From K189A clade bacterium (GTDB lineage Bacteria; Pseudomonadota; Gammaproteobacteria; Pseudomonadales; Azotimanducaceae): DNA of 12,996 nucleotides. Numbering within the stretch: the first letter of the stretch is position 1; every line of letters begins with the position of its first letter. Of this stretch, positions 1-6,855 are shown piece after piece. The position numbers and the translations under genes are program-made. The notes beneath the pieces were generated by a model. That model did not search any database. It saw only the letters and a list, made by a program, of their open reading frames with translations, and was not told the DNA's origin. Where the stretch lies: contig RKSB01000103.1 in NCBI GenBank assembly GCA_007571095.1, positions 1 to 12,996 on the forward strand. The letters are read 5' to 3'.

Positions 1-42
1 CTGTAGCTGAAGGCTCAGAGGGGCTGTTGCAAGACTATTCAC
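1..42 (-). CDS. Possible start of a further operon gene, cut by the left edge
   Basis: A GTG at 42-40 opens a frame without a stop for 14 codons to the window edge (MNSLATAPLSLQLQ). It lies 13 bp after the stop of the PaaK-like ligase gene. A GAAGG sequence about 10 nt upstream could act as a weak ribosome binding site. The gap resembles the 12-bp gap between the two preceding operon genes, so another co-transcribed gene is plausible. Too little is visible to name a family. An enoyl-CoA hydratase-type gene would fit the context, but that is only a guess. Confidence 0.35.
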   Translation of the reverse strand, partial: MNSLATAPLSLQLQ

Positions 43-55
43 AGGTTTTCTGCCT

Positions 56-1450
56 TCAGGACCGGCGATCCAGCAGACGCACCGGCTTCTGGCGTTGGTT
101 GATTCCGGTCAGGGAGGCGAGGCTGCCGGGTGCACCAAAAACCACCTCGACCTCGATGCCAATCTTGCTTTTAAGCAGCCTTTTGTAAGGTTCGCGAAGC
201 CTCTCGTAATCGGTAACGGCTGCCTGTACCTCAATGTGCACCGTCATGCTGTCGAGACCCGAAGGCAGGCGGTTGACCTCGCAGATGTACTCTCCTGCAT
301 AGGCTTCGGCCTCAGCCAGCATGGCACCTACTCCCTGCGGAAAGATATTGATGCCCTTCAGTTTGACCATGTTGTCCGAACGCCCCTGAACGCCCTGAAT
401 ACGGCGAAAAGGCAACTTCAGACTGCCTGTACCCGGTGCGATGGAGGTCAGGTCATGCGTGTTGAAGCGAATGACCGGAAAGGCATCGTCCTTGTAAAGA
501 CAGGTGACTACCATGTCGCCTGCCCCACCCGCCTCTTCGTCGACCGGCTCGCCTGTGGTTATATCCAGCAGCTCAAACAAATGCGCGTCCTCCCAGATAT
601 ACAGCCAGTCGTGATCGCATCCCTCGGCGGCGATAGTGCCGGTGTCACCGACACCATACCAGTCATAAAGCTCAGGCCCACCCCAGTCCTCGGCGAGCAG
701 CTCGCGAGACTCAGTGCCCAGGTGGCCGGAAATCATTTTAATCTGAATATCACGTCCAGGCAGCAGGTCATTCTCTCTGGCCACTCGAGCAAGCTTCTTG
801 ATGTAGTCGGCAAAGCCAACCAGTACATTGACCCGAAAGTCACGCATCAGTCTGACCTGATTGACCGAAGGCGTTTCCACACCGGTACCGGCCGACAGAA
901 AAATGGCGGGCGTGTAGTGCAGGAAGGCTTCGCGTACATAGTGCCCGCCGTTGATCATGCCGTGACCGTAGCAGGACTGGACGACAGCCGAGTCCGCAAG
1001 CCCCTGCAACAAGTAGGCACGGGCCAGCAGCAGGGACTGTATCTCTCGGCCCCTGGGGCCGAATATCAGGGGTTGAGGCGTACCTGTGGTTCCGCTGGTG
1101 GTATGCAGGACCATCGGCCACCGCTCGCCTTTCGGCGAATGAAAATCTCCCAGCGGAGGATGTGCCGCCACGCTTTCCATTAAGTCAGACTTGGAGTAAA
1201 CCGGAATGGCCGACAGGTCCTCCAGCGACCGAATGTCTCCCTCTTCCAGGCCAGCCTTGCTCCAGTGCCGCCGATAGAAGGGAATGCGCCAGCCGACAGC
1301 TATCAGCTTTTGAAAACGTTCGTTCTGAATGGCCCGCAGTTCATCCCTGCTCATGTTCTGAAAGCGCTGTAAAAAGGCATCTCCAATCGGGTACTCCTGA
1401 AGAATTGTCCGATGGTCAAAGGCGTCAAAGTAGGTGGCTGGTCTATTCAC
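56..1450 (-). CDS. PaaK-like acyl-CoA ligase (phenylacetate-CoA ligase family)
   Basis: This 464-residue adenylate-forming enzyme probably activates a carboxylic acid as an acyl-AMP and then forms the CoA thioester in the cytoplasm. The phosphate-binding motif TTSGTTGTPQPL is at about residues 117-128. The A5-like motif YGVGDTG is at 265-271, where PaaK relatives have YG.TE or similar. FNTHDL at about 329-334 matches the A7 region. GRSDNMVKLKGINIFP at 356-371 is the hinge motif characteristic of PaaK proteins. The C-terminal RQKPVRLLDRR matches the family ending that carries the catalytic lysine. The length is normal for PaaK. The start is GTG at 1450, with AGGAG six bases upstream. It follows the MmgE/PrpD gene by 12 bp, so the ligase likely acts on an acid made by that pathway. 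The substrate is unknown; phenylacetate is unlikely because no paa genes are nearby. Confidence 0.9.
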   Translation of the reverse strand: MNRPATYFDAFDHRTILQEYPIGDAFLQRFQNMSRDELRAIQNERFQKLIAVGWRIPFYRRHWSKAGLEEGDIRSLEDLSAIPVYSKSDLMESVAAHPPLGDFHSPKGERWPMVLHTTSGTTGTPQPLIFGPRGREIQSLLLARAYLLQGLADSAVVQSCYGHGMINGGHYVREAFLHYTPAIFLSAGTGVETPSVNQVRLMRDFRVNVLVGFADYIKKLARVARENDLLPGRDIQIKMISGHLGTESRELLAEDWGGPELYDWYGVGDTGTIAAEGCDHDWLYIWEDAHLFELLDITTGEPVDEEAGGAGDMVVTCLYKDDAFPVIRFNTHDLTSIAPGTGSLKLPFRRIQGVQGRSDNMVKLKGINIFPQGVGAMLAEAEAYAGEYICEVNRLPSGLDSMTVHIEVQAAVTDYERLREPYKRLLKSKIGIEVEVVFGAPGSLASLTGINQRQKPVRLLDRRS

Positions 1451-1456
1451 AAAAAA

Positions 1457-1461
1457 CTCCT
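1457..1461 (-). promoter_or_regulatory. Ribosome binding site that fixes the GTG start of the ligase gene
   Basis: On the minus strand AGGAG lies six bases (a run of T) before the GTG at 1450-1448. This supports GTG as the true start of the PaaK-like ligase gene. Confidence 0.7.
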
Positions 1462-1462
1462 G

Positions 1463-2842
1463 TTACGCATTCACGGTTGCCGACAGCAGACGAGTCAGGC
1501 TCTGTATACGAGGCAGGTCTGCTATTGAATCCACCTGCTGAATAATCTCCTCGGACGAAAAATGCCTCCCCGAAGACCGAAGGCAAAGATCAAACTTCTC
1601 CTTTTGCTGGCAGGCAGTCAGCGGATAATCCGGCGAACCCAGCACATGCTCCAGACGAATACACCGAGTTTCGCCCTCTGTCGTCTCCACTTCAAGCTGT
1701 TGCGGGACCATTGCGTTTGGATCATTCGACTGGCCAACCCGAATCTTCACTCGGGAAGCCAGTGCCTGCCAGTCGGCGGTGGCGATTGTAGAAGAATCGA
1801 AATCGGAAACCTGCAATTTGCCACTCTGAAGCAGCCGGGCGACGATATAGCTTAAGCAAAGCCGTGCATATCCCGAATTCATGGTGGTAGAAGGAGGACG
1901 GTCAACCAGTCGGCAGATCAGCGGAGGGGCGAATACTCGAATCGCCCGAATATTCTCCGGTATCAGAGGCTTTTCCCTGCCGAGCCTCAACAGGCCGTCG
2001 ACGACACCCTGAGCGGCTCGGCCAGTCGGAAAGGGCTTGTGGCTGACTCGCCGAATTTGCCCGCTACCGAGTCGCTCCAGCGAAGTCAGCGGATTTTCCG
2101 ACTGTTCAAACAGGCTGTAAAAACCAAACCTGCCCTGCAGGAATTGCTTCGGACCCTGCAGACCGGCCTTGACCATTTGCATCGAAAAAACGGCGTTTCT
2201 GGCGTTAAAGGCAATTTGCATCGGCAACACGGCGGCACCTTCCAGATGAGCCTGCATCGTACCGCCAAGCTGGCTGTAAGTGATGCTCAGGGCATGTCGA
2301 GCCTGTTCTCTCGAAAACCCTGACAGCCTCGCCATACCCGCCGTAGCACCCAGTGCACCACAGATACCCGGGCGAAAAAACTTCATCGCCGAGTTGCTGG
2401 CGGCACCCAGCAGAGTGGCCACATCGACAGCCAGACAAACCGCTGTGACAAAGTCGTGGCCGCTGATTCGGCCGGAATCCTCGGCAAACGCCAGCAAGGA
2501 AGCCAGAATCACCGCCATCGGGTGAACCACCGCTTCCTCGTGTACACAGTCATATTCCTGATTGTGAATCTGGTAGGCATTGAGCATGGCAGCCGACACA
2601 GGAGGCAATCTGTTCGGCCAGCCCCAGGCGGTTGCACCCTGAGTGGTTGCGCAATTCTGTATCAACAGCTCATAGAGCTTTCGGCTGAAGGCTATACGCC
2701 TGCCCGACAGGCCCACGCCGAGAGAATCCAGAATAAAGGTACGGGCAGCCAGCTGAGTCTGCTCGTCCGGTGTCCAGTCGCTACAGACAAAATCAAGGAT
2801 TTTCTCTACAGCCAGATCCTGTTGCCTGTTTCCACCGGTCAT
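1463..2842 (-). CDS. MmgE/PrpD family protein, divergent active-site subgroup
   Basis: This 459-residue protein has the MmgE/PrpD fold, a family that includes 2-methylcitrate dehydratase and cis-aconitate decarboxylase. The N-terminal helical domain carries a typical AARTFILDSLGVGLSG stretch (about 32-47). The conserved region QEYDCVHEEAVVHP at about 95-108 keeps an aspartate (D98) and the HP pair. Compared by eye with the neighbouring paralog, the FHNTAT histidine is replaced in FFRPGICG (R157). The K..H of the next motif reads L206 and Q209 within EGAAVLPMQIAFNARNAV. It may therefore catalyse a different reaction or be a partner subunit. Its ATG at 2842 overlaps the stop of the upstream gene by four bases (ATGA), so translation is probably coupled; no strong ribosome binding site is present. 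The family assignment is firm, but the reaction is not known. Confidence 0.87.
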   Translation of the reverse strand: MTGGNRQQDLAVEKILDFVCSDWTPDEQTQLAARTFILDSLGVGLSGRRIAFSRKLYELLIQNCATTQGATAWGWPNRLPPVSAAMLNAYQIHNQEYDCVHEEAVVHPMAVILASLLAFAEDSGRISGHDFVTAVCLAVDVATLLGAASNSAMKFFRPGICGALGATAGMARLSGFSREQARHALSITYSQLGGTMQAHLEGAAVLPMQIAFNARNAVFSMQMVKAGLQGPKQFLQGRFGFYSLFEQSENPLTSLERLGSGQIRRVSHKPFPTGRAAQGVVDGLLRLGREKPLIPENIRAIRVFAPPLICRLVDRPPSTTMNSGYARLCLSYIVARLLQSGKLQVSDFDSSTIATADWQALASRVKIRVGQSNDPNAMVPQQLEVETTEGETRCIRLEHVLGSPDYPLTACQQKEKFDLCLRSSGRHFSSEEIIQQVDSIADLPRIQSLTRLLSATVNA

Positions 2843-4239
2843 GGCAAAGGGCTTTTGGCAAGGTGGGCAGACAATGGAGTATCCAGCACAAAAGCCGAAA
2901 GACGAAGGGCAGACTCCTCGGTCATGCCGCCGGCTCGCATCATCGTATGAGCCTTTTGCCGAATATCCTGTGCTGACATGGGTACTTCGGGATCGCCCCA
3001 GGTGTCTTTGACCTCTGATACAAGGCTTTCACCTGTATCCTGATAAACCTTCACACGGGCTCCAAAATGTGCCGGATAAGCCTGGGTGAAGGCAGTATCC
3101 TCGGCAACCTCCACACAGGCACGCAAGCTTGCCAGCCGATGAAAGCCTGCATCTTCGGGAACAAAGTCATTCAGCCGAATGGTCGAACTGCCGAGTGCGA
3201 GGGCAACCGAATGTTGCAGGCTGAACTTTGCCGACAACTCCGTGGAAGGTGTCGGATTGTCACAAAACTTGATCGCATCGGCGTAGGTGGTCACCGAAAC
3301 CCGCTTGACGGTGCTCGAATCCAGAGGCTGTGTTTGGCGGATTTTTCGTGCGGCATCCATGGCCGGATGGGCATGACGACAGGCCGGCCAGGGTTTGAAG
3401 CTGACCTCTTCAATCAACCAGTTGTTCGAATTCTGCTCGACAAGGTCTGGGTCGGCTGTTGGTGCTGTCGCCGCATAAAGCCCCTGCTCGCCCTCCAGAA
3501 TGGACACGGGTCCGGTGAGGCCGTCGACAGCCAGTCGAGCCGCCAGCGTACCCTCTATCGCAGCGGCAATACAGTGCCATTGCTTGGTCAAAACGGACTC
3601 ATGGCGCATTTGCCAGAGGCCACCGGTTCGACTACAGGCGTTGGCGATCGCCCAGGTGGTTTGCTCTCGGTTCAATCCCAATACCGAAGAGGCGGCGGCG
3701 GCAGCAGCCGGTGTACCGGCGGTCGCGGTATTGTGAAAATAGGCGTAGTGGCCAGCACCCAGCGAGCGGCCGATGCGAATGGCTGTTTCATAGCCTCGAA
3801 TGAGGGCAACCAGACAATCCTTCAGAGTGCCCTGAGTCTGCTGAGTCAGGGCGAGGGCAACCGGAATGACAATGGGGCCAGGATGCAGAGTGGACAGACG
3901 GTGAACATCATCCATTTCGGCGACATTACCAAGGCCGGCATTCACCTGCAGGGCTTCCAACCAGCCGCAACGGCCTGAAAAAAGAGCGTTACAGGGCCCT
4001 GCAGGCTGTTGTTGCAGAGAGGCCGACAGCACATGGCCAATGCGGTCATGGCCCTGGACGGCACATCCGAGCCAGTCGAGCAAATGCAGGCGAGCACGAA
4101 AGAAAAGCCTTTCCGGTATGGGTCTGTGTAACAACCCGACCAGAGCGGGAAGCAGATTTTTTGACATCAGCAAGGTCGTATGGGCAAACTCTGCAAAGAA
4201 AAGATCGACGGAGAGGTTCGACAGATTAGAAGACGGCAA
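2839..4239 (-). CDS. MmgE/PrpD family protein, canonical-looking member
   Basis: This 466-residue cytoplasmic protein is the first gene of the minus-strand operon. Members of this family dehydrate, isomerise or decarboxylate branched tricarboxylates and related acids. It keeps the usual landmarks: ARLHLLDWLGCAVQG (about 49-63), AEMDDVH with D110/D111 (about 107-113), LHPGPIVIPVALAL (118-131), FHNTATAGTPAAAAAA (168-183) and TKQWHC with K219 and H222. These correspond by eye to the Asp, His and Lys active-site positions discussed for cis-aconitate decarboxylase. The start chosen is TTG at 4239, because the residues after it (FFAEFAHTT) match the family's usual N-terminus and an in-frame stop lies just upstream. 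An ATG at 4167 (MSKNLL) is the alternative. The substrate is unknown. It is distinct from true PrpD because no prpB or prpC is present. Confidence 0.88.
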   Translation of the reverse strand: MPSSNLSNLSVDLFFAEFAHTTLLMSKNLLPALVGLLHRPIPERLFFRARLHLLDWLGCAVQGHDRIGHVLSASLQQQPAGPCNALFSGRCGWLEALQVNAGLGNVAEMDDVHRLSTLHPGPIVIPVALALTQQTQGTLKDCLVALIRGYETAIRIGRSLGAGHYAYFHNTATAGTPAAAAAASSVLGLNREQTTWAIANACSRTGGLWQMRHESVLTKQWHCIAAAIEGTLAARLAVDGLTGPVSILEGEQGLYAATAPTADPDLVEQNSNNWLIEEVSFKPWPACRHAHPAMDAARKIRQTQPLDSSTVKRVSVTTYADAIKFCDNPTPSTELSAKFSLQHSVALALGSSTIRLNDFVPEDAGFHRLASLRACVEVAEDTAFTQAYPAHFGARVKVYQDTGESLVSEVKDTWGDPEVPMSAQDIRQKAHTMMRAGGMTEESALRLSAFVLDTPLSAHLAKSPLP

Positions 4240-4283
4240 GGCCCGTCGTCTATTGTGAGTTTAATGCCATCTGTTGTAGGCTA

Positions 4284-4299
4284 TATTGTAGTAGCAATA
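4284..4299. repeat. Inverted repeat TATTG-N6-CAATA, possible operator
   Basis: The arms TATTG (4284-4288) and CAATA (4295-4299) are perfect inverted copies around TAGTAG. The site overlaps both candidate -10 boxes in the divergent promoter region. A half-site spacing of this kind suits a dimeric transcription factor, but the factor is unknown. Confidence 0.4.
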
Positions 4300-4305
4300 A
4301 TACTT

Positions 4306-4324
4306 TTGCAACATATGCAACATA
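4306..4324. repeat. Tandem 9-bp direct repeat TGCAACATA x2, possible operator
   Basis: TGCAACATA at 4307-4315 is followed immediately by an identical copy at 4316-4324. The first copy and the next five bases also form an inverted repeat, TTGCA-ACATA-TGCAA (4306-4320). It sits centrally in the divergent control region, about 65 bases before the plus-strand start codon. Confidence 0.5.
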
Positions 4325-4389
4325 GGGGGCGGGCGTTGTAGAAAAAATCAAACTGTCGCCGCATTCGTTAGAGGAAAAGAGAGAAGAAG

Positions 4390-5064
4390 ATGGAGTTGAG
4401 TGACAAGACAGCGCGCCAGATTTATGAAGAAGTGCGCGCCAATCCGGCCCGCAAAGAGTTTGGTTTCGGTCGCAAGCTGGCGGTGGTCAATGTGGATGTA
4501 CAAAAGGCCTACACGTTGACCGAGGAATTCAAGACGGCCTACACCACCCATCCTGACCAGCTTCACTATATAGACCTGCTGTCGAAACTGGCTCGGGAGG
4601 CGGGCCTGCCTGTGATCTGGACGCATGTCGCCTACATGGATTCAGGCGAGGATGCCGGAGTCTGGGGTACTCGAACGAACACGCCGGATTCACTGCAGAA
4701 CATCAAATTCAATTCGCGCCGCGCCGAATTTGACGACAGGGTACACCCGAACAGGGTCAAGGATGCCATCTACTGCAAAAAAATGCCCTCGGCTTTTTTT
4801 GAGACACCTCTGCAATCCCTGCTGGTCTGGCATCGCATCGATACGCTGGTAATTACCGGTGGCTCCACCTCCGGCTGCATTCGTGCAACCGCCGTTGACA
4901 GCCTGAGCCGAGGCTACCGAACCATTGTTCCGGAAGAGTGTGTGGCCGACAAGCACGAGAGCTATCACTTTGCCAACCTGACCGACCTGATGCTGAAATA
5001 CGCCGATGTGGTACCGGTACAAAGGGTTATTGACTGGCTGGATGCCTATACGCATGCTGAATGA
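4390..5064 (+). CDS. Isochorismatase-fold cysteine hydrolase, probable amidase
   Basis: This 224-residue enzyme is probably cytoplasmic and hydrolyses a C-N bond, releasing ammonia (with CO2 for carbamoyl substrates). The family triad is visible: D36 in VVNVDVQ, K130 in the KKMPSAFF stretch, and C163 in GGSTSGCIRATAVDS. This layout is the one used by N-carbamoylsarcosine amidohydrolase and maleamate amidohydrolase. True isochorismatases of siderophore pathways share the fold, but the context does not suit them. The ATG at 4390 is the only good start: an in-frame stop (TAG) lies a few codons upstream, and the sequence before it is purine-rich (AGAGAAGAAG). It is the first gene of the plus-strand operon and overlaps the next gene by 11 bases. 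Together with the two PuuE-like genes it suggests stepwise opening and deamidation of an N-containing ring. The substrate is unknown. Confidence 0.88.
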   Translation: MELSDKTARQIYEEVRANPARKEFGFGRKLAVVNVDVQKAYTLTEEFKTAYTTHPDQLHYIDLLSKLAREAGLPVIWTHVAYMDSGEDAGVWGTRTNTPDSLQNIKFNSRRAEFDDRVHPNRVKDAIYCKKMPSAFFETPLQSLLVWHRIDTLVITGGSTSGCIRATAVDSLSRGYRTIVPEECVADKHESYHFANLTDLMLKYADVVPVQRVIDWLDAYTHAE

Positions 5065-5935
5065 TCCTCAATACTACGATTTTCAGCTCTACAGGAACCG
5101 CCCTCCAATCGTCTGGCCGAACGGGGCTCGACTGGCTTTCTGGGTCGCCCCCAATATAGAGTTCTACGAGCTTTATCCTCCCACCAATCCCCAGCGCAAA
5201 CCCTGGCCACGTCCGCTACCCGATATAGTGCCTTACAGCCACCGGGATTATGGCAACCGTGTTGGAATCTGGCGGATGATGGAGGCCATGGACGACTGTG
5301 GCGTACGTGGTTCCATATCCCTGTCTGTCGGCCTGTGTGATCACCATCCCGAAATCATCGAAGCCTGCAAGGCAAGAGACTGGGAGTTCTTTTCTCACGG
5401 CATCTACAACACTCGTTATTGCTACGGCATGGATGAGGCACAGGAGACCGCCCTGATTCGAGATGCCATTGAATCGGTGCAAAAAGCCACCGGCCAACGT
5501 CTGACCGGTTGGCTTGCACCGGCCCTGACGCACACCGAACGGACCATGGAACTGATTGCCGCACACGGCATTCGCTACACCTGCGATCTCTTTCAGGACG
5601 ACCAGCCACAACTGTTGAATGTTCGGTCCGGTACCCTGATCAGCATGCCCTACTCGCTTGAGATCAACGATGTCATCTGCTACAACTCCTATGGTCAAAC
5701 ACCCCGCCAGTACGGCGAACTGATTCGACGTCAGTTTGATCGACTCTATCAGGAGGGTGAAACCAGCGGTACCGTCATGTGCATTCCCCTGCACCCCTTT
5801 CTGGTAGGTCAGCCGCACCGTATCGATGCCTTTCACGAGGCACTCGCCTGGTGTACCGGCCACGACGACATCTGGGTGACCACGGCGGCCGAAATCGCCG
5901 ACTACTACATTGACCACTACTGCTCGTCTTCATGA
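5054..5935 (+). CDS. PuuE-like polysaccharide deacetylase family protein, copy 1
   Basis: This 293-residue protein has a NodB-type (CE4-like) fold of the branch that includes PuuE allantoinase and cyclic imide hydrolases. It therefore likely opens a cyclic amide or imide rather than acting on a polysaccharide. The classical TFDDG and H...H metal motifs are absent. Instead it has VAPNIEFYEL (31-40), YSHRDYGNRVGIWRMMEAMD (61-80), FFSHGIYN with H115, GWLAPALT (152-159), FQDDQP (180-185) and IPLHPFLVGQPHRID (244-258) with H247. There is no signal peptide, so it acts in the cytoplasm. I chose ATG 5054 because it matches the usual start just before the RPPIVWPNGAR motif. ATG 5042 and 5006 are alternatives that would extend further into the previous gene. 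Its stop overlaps the start of copy 2 (ATGA). The substrate is not known. Confidence 0.85.
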   Translation: MLNDPQYYDFQLYRNRPPIVWPNGARLAFWVAPNIEFYELYPPTNPQRKPWPRPLPDIVPYSHRDYGNRVGIWRMMEAMDDCGVRGSISLSVGLCDHHPEIIEACKARDWEFFSHGIYNTRYCYGMDEAQETALIRDAIESVQKATGQRLTGWLAPALTHTERTMELIAAHGIRYTCDLFQDDQPQLLNVRSGTLISMPYSLEINDVICYNSYGQTPRQYGELIRRQFDRLYQEGETSGTVMCIPLHPFLVGQPHRIDAFHEALAWCTGHDDIWVTTAAEIADYYIDHYCSSS

Positions 5936-6855
5936 GTCCCCTACCTGAAGAATTCATGCACTTCCCCATGCGTCGACATGGCATGGATCACGACCTGTAT
6001 AAGTGGCGCAATCTGTTTGAGGAAAAGAAGACTCAGTGGCCAGGCTCGGCCTCTCTGGCACTGAGTATTCTGGTGCCTCTGGAATGGTTTCCGCTAAACA
6101 GCGACAACAAACCCTTTCGGCCACCGGGGGGTATGCTGACACCCTATCCCGACCTGCGCCACTACAGCAGTCGAGACTATGGCAATCGAGTAGCCATTAT
6201 GCGGCTGCTGGAAGTCTTTGACCGGCTTGGACTGGCGGTCACCTTTGCGGTCAACGCTCGACTGGCGGATCGCTACAGCGAGTTGATTGAAGCCGTTCGA
6301 GAGCCGGGTTGCCATGAAATTGCTGCGCATGGCCTGGACATGAACTCTCTGCACTATGGCGGCATGGAAGGCGAAGAAGAACTGATTGAACAGACACTCA
6401 ATCTGCTCAAGCCGCACACAGACGCACCCATTCGCGGCTGGCTTTCACCGGCCCGCAGCCAGTCATCGGAGACACTTCAACTGTTGGCAAAGGCAAATCT
6501 GGACTATTGCCTCGACTGGATCAATGACGACATGCCTTTTTACATGCTGGACGGCAAACTGGTGGCCATGCCTCACTCCGAGGAATTGTGTGATCGGCAG
6601 ATCATTCTGGACTATCGTCACACCGAGGACTCCTTCGTCGAGCAGATCGAGGATGCCGCAATCTGCCTGCGGCGAGAAGCCGAAAAATACGGCGGACGCA
6701 TTCTGTCGCTCTCGCTTTATCCCTGGGTCAGCGGGCTGCCCTATCGAATTGACTACTTAAGCCGGGCACTGGGTTCGGTCATTCGCACAGGCGAAGTCTG
6801 GAGTGCAACCAGTGCTCAAATACTGGATGTCTGGCGAACACAACACAGCCGGTGA
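5932..6855 (+). CDS. PuuE-like polysaccharide deacetylase family protein, copy 2 with altered active site
   Basis: This 307-residue protein is a clear but distant paralog of the preceding gene product. Shared landmarks are RDYGNRVAIMRLLEVFD (81-97), AAHGLDMN with H133, GWLSPARS (169-176), INDDMP (197-202) and LYPWVSGLPYRID (262-274). At the late motif where copy 1 has LHPF, this protein has LYPW, so the histidine is replaced by Y263. The N-terminus is longer, with a charged stretch before the strand LALSILVPLEW (42-52). No signal peptide is seen. It overlaps the upstream gene by four bases (ATGA) and the following LeuC-like gene by four (GTGA), so the three are probably co-translated. It may use a second substrate or form a mixed complex with copy 1. 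The family is sure, the activity is not. Confidence 0.84.
   Translation: MSPLPEEFMHFPMRRHGMDHDLYKWRNLFEEKKTQWPGSASLALSILVPLEWFPLNSDNKPFRPPGGMLTPYPDLRHYSSRDYGNRVAIMRLLEVFDRLGLAVTFAVNARLADRYSELIEAVREPGCHEIAAHGLDMNSLHYGGMEGEEELIEQTLNLLKPHTDAPIRGWLSPARSQSSETLQLLAKANLDYCLDWINDDMPFYMLDGKLVAMPHSEELCDRQIILDYRHTEDSFVEQIEDAAICLRREAEKYGGRILSLSLYPWVSGLPYRIDYLSRALGSVIRTGEVWSATSAQILDVWRTQHSR

Larger units (their letters stand above)
4240..4389. promoter_or_regulatory. Divergent promoter/operator region between the two catabolic operons
   Basis: These 150 bases are AT-rich compared with the flanking genes and separate two divergently transcribed operons, so both promoters should lie here. TTGTAG occurs three times on the plus strand (ending at 4279, 4291 and 4341). 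AATAAT at 4296-4301 could be a plus-strand -10 box. TACAAT, on the minus strand at 4290-4285, could be a minus-strand -10 box. Neither has a convincing -35 box. The repeats listed separately overlap these boxes, which suggests one regulator controls both directions. No regulator gene is present in the window. Confidence 0.55.

Noticed and set aside
95..1183. Long plus-strand open frame (362 codons)
   Set aside because: It lies antisense to the well-supported PaaK-like ligase gene, and its translation shows no family motif; it is a shadow frame.
3067..3978. Plus-strand open frame of 303 codons
   Set aside because: It is antisense to the MmgE/PrpD gene, with glycine- and arginine-rich composition typical of a shadow frame.
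4315..4341. Tiny leader frame ATG to TAG (eight residues)
   Set aside because: No ribosome binding site, no run of a regulatory codon, and no attenuator hairpin downstream.
5216..5917. Minus-strand open frame of 233 codons
   Set aside because: It is antisense to the first PuuE-like gene, which has clear family motifs on the plus strand.
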